From Adiantum capillus-veneris (Eukaryota; Streptophyta; Polypodiopsida; Polypodiales; Pteridaceae), in the NCBI GenBank assembly GCA_014529385.2, contig CM043944.1:84445884-84509883 (forward strand): a stretch of DNA of 64,000 bases, read 5' to 3'. Below the pieces are notes generated by a model. The model saw only the letters and a program-made list of their open reading frames with translations. It ran no database searches and had not been told where the DNA came from. This document shows positions 1-10,637 of this stretch, piece by piece. The position numbers and the translations under genes are program-made. Position 1 is the first letter of the stretch; each line of letters opens with the position of its first letter.

Positions 1-2013
1 AAAAGTTTGCAGAGGTCGCTTCCCCTTAGCACATTTTGACACAGAAAGGAGTTCCTTTCTTGTGGGGACCCACAGAGGTGACTGCCTTTCAGACACTGAA
101 AGAGAAATTGATTACTGGACGAGTGTTGGCTTTGCCGGACTTGCAAAAGCCATTCGAAGTATATTGTGATGCTTGTGGTCGTAGTCTGGGAGCAGTCTTA
201 ATGCAAGAAGGCCATGTGATTGCCTATGAAAGCCGATTGTTTTCAAGGCCGGAATTTTTTTTCCGAGACTTCAAGGCCGGAATTGACAGCATAGATTTAT
301 GAAAAAGAGCTTTTGGCGGTTATCCATGCTCTTACTCAGTGGCGACATTACCTACTCGGAGCCGATTTTACGATCTTCACTGATCATCAGAGTTTATGCT
401 ACTTCTTGTCACAGAAGCAGCTTTAGGAAAAGCAGATGCGGTGGGCTAACATCTTGTCAGAGTTTCACTTCCAGATTGTCCATGTACAGGGACAAAAGAA
501 CTTGGTGGCAGATGCTTTGTCCCGGAAGCCATTAGTCTTGGCTATTTTCGCGATTCATCATAGAAGCTTCGAGGACATGGTCGATCAGTACGCCACAGAT
601 CCAGATTTTTCTGATGTATTCACTCAAATACAGAATGGGGAGGTAGTAGCGGGATATTCCATACGGGATGGCTACTTCATCGATGAAGAAAACGATGTTG
701 TGCGTTACACAGCCATTGAGGGAAAAGGTTCTAACCGAATGCCACTGTCCACCTTTTACGGGTCACCGCGGCATTGACACCACCTTGAAAGGTGTGGAAC
801 GTTACTTCTTTTGGCCGAGACTCAAGAAGGATGTGGACGATTTTGTACGCAGTTGCTTGGTATGCCAAAAGGTCAAGTTTGACAGGCATAAAGCACAGGG
901 ATTGTTACAGCCTTTACCCATTCCCACCCGCCCCTGGAAAAGTATTGCTATGGATTTCATTTTTTATCTCCCGAAGACACAGATTGAGCATGATGGCATT
1001 TGGACTGTCATCGATAGTATTAGCAAGCAAGCTCACTTCATTTTAGTGAAGAAAACAATCAAGCCGGATCATTTAGCAAGACTGTTCATTGCACAGATTT
1101 TCAAATTACATGGCATGCCTGAGACAATAGTCTCTGACAGAGATCCCCGATTCACGAGCTTGTTTTGGAAGGCTATTTGGGAGAACATTGGCACACGGTT
1201 GCAATTTTCGTCATCTTTCCATCCGCAGACCGATGGGCAATCTGAGATTGCAAATTCAGTCGTACTGGATTTATTGAAGTCTTACATTTTTTATCAGAAG
1301 ACTCAATGGGAAAAAAATTACCCTTGGTGGAATTTGCCTACAATAACACGATTCACTCCTCGACGGGGAAGGCGCCATTTAAGATTATTGAAGGTGCTAT
1401 GAAGGTTCCACGCTTCCTTAGCACGAAAAATAAGATTTTTGAAGCCGACCAATATACGAGGGACTTGGACACTGCTTTTGCCAAGGTCCGAGAGGCTATA
1501 GGAAAATCTCAAGAAAGACACAAGAAGGCAGCAGATCGACACCGTCGCGATTTGAAATTAAAGGAAGACGATTGGGTGCTCTTACGTTTTGAGAAGGCAC
1601 GCCTAAGAAAGAAAAAAAGAAAGAAGCGACTTTTTCCAAAGCTTAGCATCAGATACTATGGACCTTTCGAGATAAAAGAAAAGATAAATGATATCTCCTT
1701 TAGACTGAAGCTGCCCGATACTTGGAGGATTCACAATGCTTTTCATGTGAGTCTCTTGAAGCCTTTTAAAGGTGATGTGCCCGATGATGGGGAGCCAGAT
1801 GAGCAACCCATAGTGGAGGAAAGCGAGGAGATACTCGTTCTAGAATAGATATTGGCACATAAAGATAGAAAGATTAAAGGTAAAGTGATTAGGCAGTTCT
1901 TGGTTAAATTCAAGAACTATCCTGCATTGGATGCAAAGTGGATGGAGGAGAAGGACCTAGCAGATACTCCTCAAATTTTGGAACTTTACCTTGAAGCATT
2001 CGGTTTAGCATAG
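1..2013 (+). pseudogene. Ty3/Gypsy chromovirus pol, 3' part (RNase H, integrase, chromodomain), broken
   Basis: This is the 3' half of a retrotransposon polyprotein that runs in from the left edge. Bases 36-290 give the start of a Ty3-type RNase H (motif YCDACGRSLGAVLMQ). The reading then shifts frame near 298, where [19 protein letters not shown] and TDHQSL follow, and meets a TAG at 424. The frame continues to about 700 with the linker ADALSRKP. Integrase begins near 725 in another frame with the zinc motif (GHRG, then CLVCQK), and the core shows MDFIF, VSDRDP and DGQSE, which fit the D, D and E positions of the DDE triad. A third frame change lies in an A-run near 1310. The C-terminal integrase part ends at a TAG (1846-1848), and the same frame then encodes a chromodomain-like tail with KWMEEKDLADTP up to a TAG at 2011. 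A chromodomain places it among chromoviruses. At least three frameshifts and two internal stops make it non-functional. Confidence 0.9.
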
Positions 2014-2605
2014 TCTACTCCGATAGAACCCTGATTTCAGCATGGGTGAATCTAGTGCAGCGGGCTTGCACAAGAGGGGAGTCGCTCCGCTCCTTTGTCA
2101 ACGGATTACCCCAATTTTTGATATAGTCATTGATGTCCCTTTGGGTTTCAGGAATACTCTTGGGCTAACAGTATTCTGTTGTATGACTTTATGAACTAGA
2201 ATTCCCAAAAATGAAAATGATTGATTTGTACTTGACTTGTTTGAGTGCAGGAATTGAAAGACGAAATGACTCAACATTTCGGTCTCATAAATCTCTATAG
2301 ACATGATTGCAATAAGGATTAGTTAATCTGGCATTTGTGAGGTCCCGACTAGATCTAGATGCGATTACTAAATACGTTGCCGATTAATCATGGTCTGAGA
2401 TTTGGAATGAATTTGAATGTGATTTGTCATGTGATGTCTTGTCCTGTGATGTTTGGTGATGTGACTGTCGATTGGTACATGTGCTAGATGTGTTGTGTCT
2501 AGTGCATCGGTACTAACAGTCAGTGTCTACTAAGATAGTTTATGGCCTCTGTCTATTTTTGCAGGAGTAATCGAGGGCGATTACAATTCTTTCAAGAGGG
2601 GGGTA
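2014..2605 (+). other. 3' non-coding tail of the chromovirus with polypurine tract
   Basis: No open frame is seen between the chromodomain stop and the probable LTR. The stretch ends in AAGAGGGGGG (2594-2603), a purine run of the kind that primes plus-strand synthesis in LTR elements. The first TG after it is at 2606. A second purine run, AAGAGGGGAG, lies near 2071, so the exact LTR edge is inferred. Confidence 0.5.
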
Positions 2606-2619
2606 TGCCACAAACCAGT

Positions 2620-2758
2620 GACGTGGCTAGCCTCGAGACACACACACACACAGACGCATGCTGACGTGGCAGCCAGTACGGATGCCCATGTAATGCGCTA
2701 ACTGAACGCCGACGTGGCAGGCAGGATTTTGCAGAAAAAAATACGTTGATGACGTGGC
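2620..2758 (+). promoter_or_regulatory. four copies of GACGTGGC (G-box/ABRE-like)
   Basis: The octamer GACGTGGC occurs at 2620, 2663, 2711 and 2751, spaced 43, 48 and 40 bases apart, all on the same strand. The two copies at 2663 and 2751 continue as AGnCnGTACG. The ACGTGGC core is the known plant abscisic-acid and bZIP response type. A role as LTR enhancer is inferred from position only. Confidence 0.4.
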
Positions 2759-3994
2759 AGTCCGTACGCTGGCTGATTTTTTTAGCAACTTTTGGGATGA
2801 TGCTTTAATTAGAAGCTTTTCATTTTTAAAAATTTTGGGGCTCTGGTTTTGGGCATCCCTTGTACCAATAAATAAGTGGGCTAGGCCTCATTACTCGGAG
2901 CATCTGGACGCAGAGTCCAAGAGTGAGCGCCTGCCGACTCTCTTATACTTTGAACAAAAGAAATACCGAAAGGGACGCCAGTCTATGGGGCCAACACCTC
3001 TTGGCACGGAACTACACCGGGCCATGTCGTCTTTGTGAACTGTTTTAGAGTGAATCTGTGTCATGGTAGAATCTTCACTTGGGGTGTCCAAGTTTGTTAC
3101 AAGTGCCAATAGACCTACAAGTGTCCTGCCCAATAGAATATGTGGTGTCTATAGTCAAACGACCACCATCGGAATGTGCCCTGGCAGGAGGTAACTTCAT
3201 CCTCTGTGAAAAACACAAGCCAAGCGTCTATTGTTCACCCAAAAATGCAACTGCGAGGTGATGAAAACGCTATTGTCCAGCGATTGTCAGTGTGCTCGTA
3301 CGCTCCCAGCAGTGTCCAGAGCAGTGCAGAGGGTGTAGGAAGGATGGTGAATCCCTTGCACAACCCCAGGTGGGCTGAAAACAGAGAAAACAGCAGGTAT
3401 TACTAGCTGAAATCTGAAGATCTGAAGAGGAATTTGACCAGCAACGCACCGGATGCAAGGTTGTGTGTCATAGGCAAGATCTGGTGGAGCAAAGCTGAGC
3501 ACTGCCCCCTCTGCTGCAAAAAGGCAGCAGCTGTCCAAAAAACGCAGATGGCAGCCAAAAATGCTAATGGAAGGAGGAGGTTTTCCGAGACGAAATTGCC
3601 CAAAAACAGTAGTGTTGGCAACCTTGATAAAAAACGCAAGGTGTAAATGCAAAAACGCAGATTGAGGAGGTTCCCCCGCAACAAAAAAACGCAGATTTCC
3701 ATCGCTTGTCTAGTGCATGCAAAAATGCTGGCAGTCTATGCTCCTTTTACAGAGATGTTGGTTGTTGCTGATCCCTTGGGTAGAAAGCCTGATGTGGAGA
3801 TGCGCCCTTGGATCATCGAGAGCCTGAAGCTGCTTATACCATGTGAGAGTGCGAATGTGCGGAAGCGTGAAGAGAGAGAGAGAGAGAGAGAGAGAGACCA
3901 CAAATGCAAGATATGGTGAAGCGGGGACGCTCAGCCCCCCATGACTACCATGAGTAGAAGACCCTCTGTACAATCAGTATGATGGAAGTGGGTA

Positions 3995-4048
3995 CCCCTT
4001 GGCCCTATAAATAGGTGCCCAAGGGGAGGTAGGGCAATGCCAAATAAA
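3995..4048 (+). promoter_or_regulatory. TATA box inside an inverted repeat, with nearby poly(A) signal
   Basis: TATAAATAG (4006-4014) sits in the loop between CCCCTTGG (3995-4002) and its exact complement CCAAGGGG (4019-4026). AATAAA follows at 4043-4048. A TATA box and poly(A) signal about 35 bases apart are typical of the R region of an LTR. The hairpin is seen directly; a function is not shown. Confidence 0.45.
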
Positions 4049-4207
4049 ATCCCCACAACCCAACAAGAAAATGATAAATGGAAATATATATGTGGGCGCC
4101 CGGACAAAAGTGGACGGCCGGCCCCAAACTCGGGCGGCCATAAAACCTAGACTATGGGTGGTGGCCAACCCCGAGACATACTAGTCGTACATGTATGCCC
4201 TAGACCT

Positions 4208-4758
4208 TGTAGCAGACTTCAGTGTCACTTTCACAGGACACACACTGTTAGTACAGTTGGTCTAGTCTGGTCCACACTGGACACTCTCTGGGCTTGGCAG
4301 TGACACGTCGCAGGATACGGACGGTGGTCTAGTGGGATAAGGACGATGGTCTAGTGGATCGTGGCCAGGTCACCACCACCACTCAGTTTGGAGATTGGCT
4401 TAGGTGGCTGGCCTTTATGAGCCGTTGGTGGATCATCTACTGGATATATGATCTTTACGTAGTCGTCTAGAGTGAGTATATACACAGAGCACGTCTTCAC
4501 CATCCCGCCACATCTGAGCCTCGACACCCCCATTGTACCTGTGAGTCCTGGGCTGGAGCTGAGTGTGCTGCCACGCCAGAGTCTGTATCAGTTCTTTGAG
4601 ATAGTCGAGTCATATGTTTTGGTCTGTTGTTGTGTCTTTGTGAGCTCTGTTGATGTCTATTGTTTCCTTTCTTTTTCAGTCTGTTTGAGTGGGATTGTCA
4701 CGCACATTGCACTGAGGACCACCCACTGTAGAGAGCACGACACATTATCCGCGCTACA
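4208..4758 (+). repeat. 5' LTR
   Basis: This 551-base copy begins TGTAGCAG and ends CTACA. It matches 9889-10437 over its whole length with scattered substitutions and small indels, for example near 4268 and 4385. The sequence after it (TTTTGGCGATCACGG at 4773-4787) resembles the primer-site region of some plant Gypsy elements, but I cannot name the tRNA. Confidence 0.9.
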
Positions 4759-5367
4759 GGTGCTCTCATTTTGGCGATCACGGTGGGACCTCAACTGAAA
4801 TCTCACTCTGTGAGGTACGAATCTTGAAGCTAGTTGGGTTTATCTAGCTTCGCCTACCTTGCCCTTGCACTGTTCTCCTCTCGCCTGGTCCAACTGGTCT
4901 AGTCCTCCCTCGCCCTAGTCATCTCTCGCCCTGGTCCAACCAATCCTCGTCCCTGGTCTAGTCCTCCTCGACCCTGGTCCAACTAGGTGGTCTAGTCACT
5001 GTTCCTGGACCAGGTGGTCTAGTCACTATCCTCACTTGTCCTAGTCTAGACCTGTGTTGTTCAGCCCACACATAGAGTCTTCTTGCCCAAAGCTTGGTTG
5101 GATTGGTGGTCACTGCATGACACATACAAGGCGGTCAGTCGAGCGTCAAAGCGCACTACTGAGCCCTCTGAAGTACTATAACATAAAACGACCTTTGGTA
5201 TCTAGTTGAAGTCCATTAACCTCATCACCCATACCTCCACATACGACATCCCCCATTCCTTCATCCGGTTCCACATCTTCCAGATCACCTTCTCTAGTAA
5301 AGCTCTCTCCTATTCTGCTACAGCAGGCTATTGAGCAACACGCTCAGCAAGGGGCCATGGAGGCGCG
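4759..5367 (+). other. 5' leader of the element, with GGTCTAGT repeats
   Basis: No convincing open frame is present. The octamer GGTCTAGT occurs at 4896, 4955, 4989 and 5016 here and at 4259, 4326 and 4348 in the LTR. Variants of CCTGGTCCAACTGG are interspersed between 4880 and 5030. A start upstream of 5368 in the gag frame cannot be excluded. Confidence 0.5.
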
Positions 5368-7683
5368 TTGGCTAGTGTGTTGGCCAAGGTAAACATCAAG
5401 TTCCCCACCTTCAAAGGACTCTCTTCAGAAGATGCTGACGACCATGCAAGGAGGTTCGTATCTCTCTATAGGGGTCGTGGTCTTAACAGAGAAGATGCTT
5501 ATTTCGTACTTTTTCCATCCACCTTGGACGGCTTAGCAGACAAATGGTACAACCACTTTGCGGAGAACCATTTTGCAACTTGGGCAGCCTTAAGACAACA
5601 GTTCTGTGCAGCTTTTAGGCCAGGTGACTACCAAGAGAAAGTGTTGGATGAGTTGGCCAACATGGTGCTCCAGCCAAAGGAGACTTTTGTAGAGCTTATG
5701 ACTAAAACCAAGTCTCTGGTTGCCAAGCTTTCCCAGCAACCCGGTGAATTCATGGTTAAGAAGTGGGTGGAGAAGGCGCTCCCCAAAACCTTTCAGTAAA
5801 AACTCCGAGAGAGCCTCCGACCCGACGCCACTCTGGAGGAATTCATCGCAGCTGCTACTAGGATAGAGGGGGCTAGGAAGTTGTTCAACAACTCCCCTCA
5901 CATAGAGAACCCCTCTGTGTTTTCGGAAAGTCCTGCTGATCCATTAACTTCTTTACGCAGGGAACTGGAAGCCCTAAAGTTACAGCGAGCACTTCAAGAG
6001 GAGAGGTCCTTCTTTCTTAGAAAGGAGAAGCCTCCACATCACGAGGCATTGGAACAGATCAAGCGCGAGCTAGAAGAGCTCAAGTGTCAACAAGAGACTA
6101 AGGCTACGGTTTGGTGTAGCTCATGCCGCTCTCCAGGGCACCCTCCACAGGAATGCCCCCTTCGGGTTTACTGCCACTTCTGTGAAAAATCTAGACATGA
6201 GGACAAAGACTCTTACTACCTCAAGGGATTGCGACAAATACAGCAAAGTCTTGGTCCTACTCTTCAACAAGGGCCAGCACCTGCATCCAACATGGTTTCT
6301 CCTTGTGGCCATCCACACCATATGCCACCTTTGCTGACAACCCCTCCTATGCAAGGTATGCCAAGTACTTTTCCGTCTCAGAGCTTTTATCATACCCATG
6401 CTCCCTCATCACCTCAAAGCTTCTATGCCTCCACCTCCAGCTCAATGCACCGAGAGCAAGGACCACCTCGCCCTTCGACTCACCCTTTGAATCCGCCCAT
6501 TTTGTGCTACACATGCGGGGAATATGGGCATTACCAAAGCAAATGCTCCTTGCCAGAAGGGTCTCCTCCCTGCCGTCATTGCCCCGAAACGAAGGATCAC
6601 TACAGTAAGGATTGCCCTAAAATTCGTGCATCCACGGCTTCGAACCCAAGTCAAAGCCAGAATGAGTTTGCCTTTCCCAAGCTCAATTTGATAGCAGTTA
6701 GCACCGTTTCTCAGCCGCCCCCTTCTACCCACGTGGTTACACCTCAAAATAAGCCGCCACAGTTGGTAGAGGAGCCATTTGGTGTCCTCACCGGGGCCCA
6801 GAGAGCCGCTCTCGGTCTTAGCATTCCAGCAAGTTCAACTGCCCCACACATTCTCACACCAGTGGATACCCTGCCTTCAGCTGTTAACAAGCCATCCCCC
6901 AGTGCCATGAAGGAATCCAAATCTTTGCTCTCCGATCTTGATGAAGCTTTCTTGGAAGCAGTTTCCGATCTACAGAAGATCAAGGTACCCGAGGAACAAC
7001 AGGTAGAAAAAGAGAAGCTTACAGCAGAGACAATCTTGAAGAACACCTTCCAACAAGTGTCCCTCTATGACATGCTGCGACTAGATGCGAGTTTTAGAAG
7101 TGACACCCTTACTGTTATTCAGTCACTTTATCCTGGAGCAGGTCATAGTGGCGGGCACCTCCCAGTGCGACCATCAGAGTCCTACATGATATCCAATCCC
7201 GCTGCTCCACTCACTGATTATAGAAGCCCTCGCCTGACAATGTCCGTTTTGGGTCGGCAATTCTCAAGAGTGATAGTGGATGGTGGATCTGGCATCAACC
7301 TGATGCCCGAGTTCACTATGCTAGCTCTAGGTCTACAGCCTACTCGCCCTGCTCCCTTCACAGTTACATTGGCCGACCAACGGACAGTCTACCCAGTGGG
7401 CATAGTGGACAATGTGCCTCTGCAGGTACAAGACTTTACTTTTAACTTGGATTTTGTTGTGGTTCATCTTTCCCAGGTTGAGGGCAGATTTCCCTTGCTC
7501 ATTGGAAGACCATGGCTGCGACACACTAAAGCACTTCATGATTGGGGAAACGATGATGTGGATACATACTTCTGGCTCCCTGATGCAACCCATTCTCTTA
7601 GAAGGAGGTATGGATCCCGTGGTGCAGCAAGTTTCTTTGTCAATGGAAACCAACCCGGAACAAGAACAGCCTACTGCACCTGA
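5368..7683 (+). pseudogene. gag-protease reading frame, split by one TAA
   Basis: The frame starts near 5368 and codes a retrotransposon gag domain (FPTFKGL, DKWYNHF, FRPGDYQEKV). A single TAA at 5797-5799 interrupts it. The same frame stays open from 5800 to 7683 and reads LRESLRPDATLEEFIAAATR immediately after. Zinc knuckles follow: CSSCRSPGHPPQEC near 6115, CYTCGEYGHYQSKC near 6515 and CRHC-X5-H-X4-C near 6570. After a Pro/Ser-rich linker comes a retroviral-type aspartic protease with VDGGSGINLMPE near 7275 and LLIGRPWLRH near 7500. The active-site triplet reads D-G-G instead of the usual D-S/T-G, a variant also known in some plant elements. From about 7560 the better reading moves to another frame (DLLEWLEAS) up to about 8060. 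Nothing resembling RT follows. Confidence 0.85.
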
Positions 7684-8135
7684 AGGGTCAGACGAAGATC
7701 TGTTGGAGTGGTTGGAAGCTAGCGAATCTATGCCTTGTTATGGAGTCTCTATTCACTCTTTGCCTGAAGGTACACCCCCTTCAAATGTTTCTACAGTCAC
7801 TACACCAAATGAGCCAGCTCAAAAGTTGAAGGTCACAGAAGCTACTCCTGATGCGCTCTTGGTGAAAGCCTTTGAATTTGGTGAGCCTATGAAGAAGCAT
7901 AGAAGCGGGAAGAAATGTCCTCTACAGGAGTTCACCACCCCTCAAACATCAACCCCTTTGGTATCTGCTTCTCCGACCAGAACAAAGCTCTCCTCTGCGT
8001 CTAGCAAACTCCCTTCACAGAGCACGTCCTACTTGCTGAATTGCTTGCTGAATTCCAAGATCACGATAGCTGTCTTGTTCATGATAGCTGTCTGCTCCGT
8101 ACTTGCCCCTATCTACCCCTATTCCCTCGACCCTA

Positions 8136-8259
8136 CACACAATCAGAATGCCCACATCCTTAGGGTTCACACCGGTTGCATACAAACTCACGCCCTGCAC
8201 ACAATCAGAATGCCCACATCCTTAGGGTTCACACCGGTTGCATACAAACTCACGCCCTG
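8136..8259 (+). repeat. 62-bp tandem duplication
   Basis: Bases 8136-8197 and 8198-8259 are two head-to-tail copies that begin CACACAATCAGAATGCCC and look identical by eye. They lie exactly where coding sequence gives way to the C-rich repeat. The duplication is probably recent. Confidence 0.9.
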
Positions 8260-8269
8260 CAGAACCAGC

Positions 8270-9140
8270 TCAAACCTATACCTACTCACCCTCCTACCAC
8301 CTACTCACCCCTTGTCCTACCCACCCCCTTCCTTGCCCTCGACCCTACCTACTCACCCCTCGTCCTACCCACCCCCTTCCTTGCCCTTGACCCTACCCTC
8401 CCCCTCACACACCCTCGCCCCTCTACCCACCCCTCGCCCTAGTCCCTTCCCCTCACCAGCCCTCGTCCCTAGTCCCCCTCACCACCCCTCACCCTAAAAA
8501 CCCCTCGCCCTAATCCCTCCCCCTCACTTGCCCTCGCCCTTGCCCTCCCTCCCTTGCCCCTATCCAAATTTTCCCTCCCCTTGCCCCTACCCACCCCCTC
8601 ACCAGCCCTCGCCCCCCCTCACCAGCCCTCGTCCCCCTCTCTCTCCCTCGCCCCTACCCACCCCTCACCACACCCCCTCACCCCTACCCTCTCCCCCTCA
8701 CTTGCCCTCGCCCTTGCCCTCCCTCCCTCGCCCCTACCCACCCCCTCACCAACCCTCGCCCCTACCCTTTCCCCCTCGCCCCTACCCACCCATTCACACC
8801 CCCTCGCCCCCCCCTATCCAGCCCTCATCCCCCTCTCTCTCCCTCGCCCCTACCCTTTCCCCCTCGCCCCTACCCACCCCTCACCACACCCCCTCGTTCC
8901 TACCCTCTCCCCCTCACTTGCCCTCGCCCTTGCCCTCCCTCCCTCGCCCCTACCCAAATTTTCCCTCCCCTCGCCCCTACCCACCCCCTCACCAGCCCTC
9001 GCCCCTACCCTTTCCCCCTCGCCCCTACCCACCCATTTACACCCCCTCGCCCCCCTATCGAGCCCTCGTCCCCCTCTCTCTCCCTCGCCCTCGCTGCCCA
9101 TCTATCCTGCCCTCGCCTTCTATCCTCGCCCTCACTGCCA
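8270..9140 (+). repeat. C-rich degenerate minisatellite in place of pol
   Basis: About 870 bases consist of variants of CCCTCGCCCCTACCCA with CCCTCACC and CCCTTGCC forms. Larger blocks recur, for example the block with CCAAATTTTCCCTCCCC at about 8562 and about 8955. One strand has almost no G. Long proline-rich open frames on the plus strand and glycine/arginine-rich frames on the minus strand are by-products of the repeat, not genes. Confidence 0.9.
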
Positions 9141-9888
9141 CGGGCTGATGCTGCTGAGGATTGATTGGATGCCCGAACCTCCGACCTTCAACGCCTGTAG
9201 GCCAACGTCGAGCTTCTCTGTGCAAGCGCATATCAAGTAAATTTTCTATGTTGACTGGATTTGGCAAGCAGCTCAGCTGTGTTCGTGCAGAGAAACCTCC
9301 TCCCCAGCTGCAATCAATTCTTGCAATCCATGGTATCGAGCTTCAACGAGCTGGTTTTCTCTACCTTGCAAGTAATCAAAGCATGATTTACCTTCAAGTT
9401 TTTAGCCGCTAATGCCTGTTTCAATTCCAAAGCTTTTGCCTTCACAAGCAAATCAGATACCTCAGAGGTAATCTTCACTTCATCCTCACCTGATTTGGCA
9501 ATGAGGACCTTTTCTCATCCTCTAATGCTGTGATCCTCTTTTCAATTTGATGGAACTAGTTGCATCAACAAGCATGTGCAACTCCTTGTCCTTAAATTTC
9601 ACTATATTTATGGAGGAAAGATGCAAAGGATCCAAACCGAGCTCATTCGGTTTTGCCAATTGGGATTCTTGGACTATGCAATCATACTTCTTCCTTCCTA
9701 TTCAAAGGTTTAAAATGTTGGCAAGCATAAAGTGTTTTCTAACTCCACTTTTGAGGCATGTAAGATCATGGTTGGGCCTAGAACCTGCTTCAAGCAAGAT
9801 GTACAGATGCGGTACCTAGTGGTTTTCTTTCAAAGTTTTTCAATATTTCCTCTCACCGAGACGGTGAGCGGTCTTGTGGCGGGCAACC
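9141..9888 (+). other. 3' internal region of the element, no gene recognised
   Basis: Short open frames of up to 90 codons are present but none is recognisable. No clear polypurine tract precedes the 3' LTR; the sequence just before it is GTGGCGGGCAACC. That is unusual for an LTR element and may reflect decay. Confidence 0.4.
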
Positions 9889-10437
9889 TGTAGCAGGCTA
9901 AAGTGTTACTTTCACAGGACACACACTGTTAGTACACTTGGTCTGGTCTGGTCCACACTGGACGGACTCTCTAGGCTTGGCAGTGACACGTGGCAGGATA
10001 CGGACGGTGGTCTAGTGGGATAAGGACGATGGTCTAGTGGATCGTGGCCAGGTCACCACCACCACTCGGTTTATTGGCTTAGGTGGCTGGCATTTATGAG
10101 CCATTGGTGGATCATCTGCTGGATATATGATCTTTACGTAGTCGTCTAGAGTGAGTATATACACAGAGCACGTCTTCACCACCCCGCCACATCTGAGCCT
10201 CGACACCCCCATTGTACTTGTGAGTCCTGGGCTGGAGCTGAGTGTGCTGCCATGCCAGAGTCTATATCAGTTTTTTGAGATAGTCGAGTCATATGTTCTG
10301 GTCTGCTGTTGTGTCTTTGTGAGCTCTGTTGATGTCTATTGTTTCCTTTCTTTTTTAGTCTGTTTGAGTGAGATTGTCACGCACATTGCCCTGAGGACCA
10401 CCCACTGTAGAGAGCACAACACATTATCCGCGCTACA
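9889..10437 (+). repeat. 3' LTR
   Basis: This 549-base partner of 4208-4758 begins TGTAGCAG and ends CTACA. It is followed by GACCT, which repeats the 5 bases before the 5' LTR. Confidence 0.9.
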
Positions 10438-10527
10438 GACCTGTGAAGCAGCATAGTGATGTAAGTTTAACAAATAGCACATCGGTGTGGAGGGCTCTTA
10501 AGAGGGTCAGTTGGACCCCATCGTTGC

Positions 10528-10637
<110 letters not shown>

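Larger units (their letters stand above)
2606..4207 (+). mobile_element. probable 3' LTR of the chromovirus
   Basis: The stretch starts TGCCAC directly after the polypurine tract. It carries repeated G-box-like motifs near its start, and a TATA box (4006-4014) followed by AATAAA (4043-4048), in the order expected for U3, R and U5. No matching 5' LTR lies in the window, so the far end cannot be fixed. It may continue at 10443, beyond the element inserted at 4208. The open frames inside it, such as those near 3280-3920, look like chance. A short (GA)n run lies at 3871-3896. Confidence 0.45.
4203..10442 (+). mobile_element. complete non-autonomous LTR retrotransposon (gag-protease only) with 5-bp target duplication
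   Basis: Two direct LTRs (4208-4758 and 9889-10437) both start TGTAGCAG and end CTACA. They are bounded outside by GACCT (4203-4207) and GACCT (10438-10442), a 5-bp target-site duplication. The inside holds a leader, a gag-protease reading frame with a Ty3-type gag, zinc knuckles and protease, a C-rich minisatellite and about 750 bases of non-coding 3' sequence. Reverse transcriptase, RNase H and integrase are absent, so any movement needed enzymes from a partner element. It is inserted next to or within the LTR of the chromovirus on its left. Confidence 0.88.

Noticed and set aside
8412-9240. Large proline-rich open frames on the plus strand and Gly/Arg-rich frame on the minus strand
   Set aside because: They are produced by the C-rich minisatellite in several registers at once; no domain, no biased codon use beyond the repeat.
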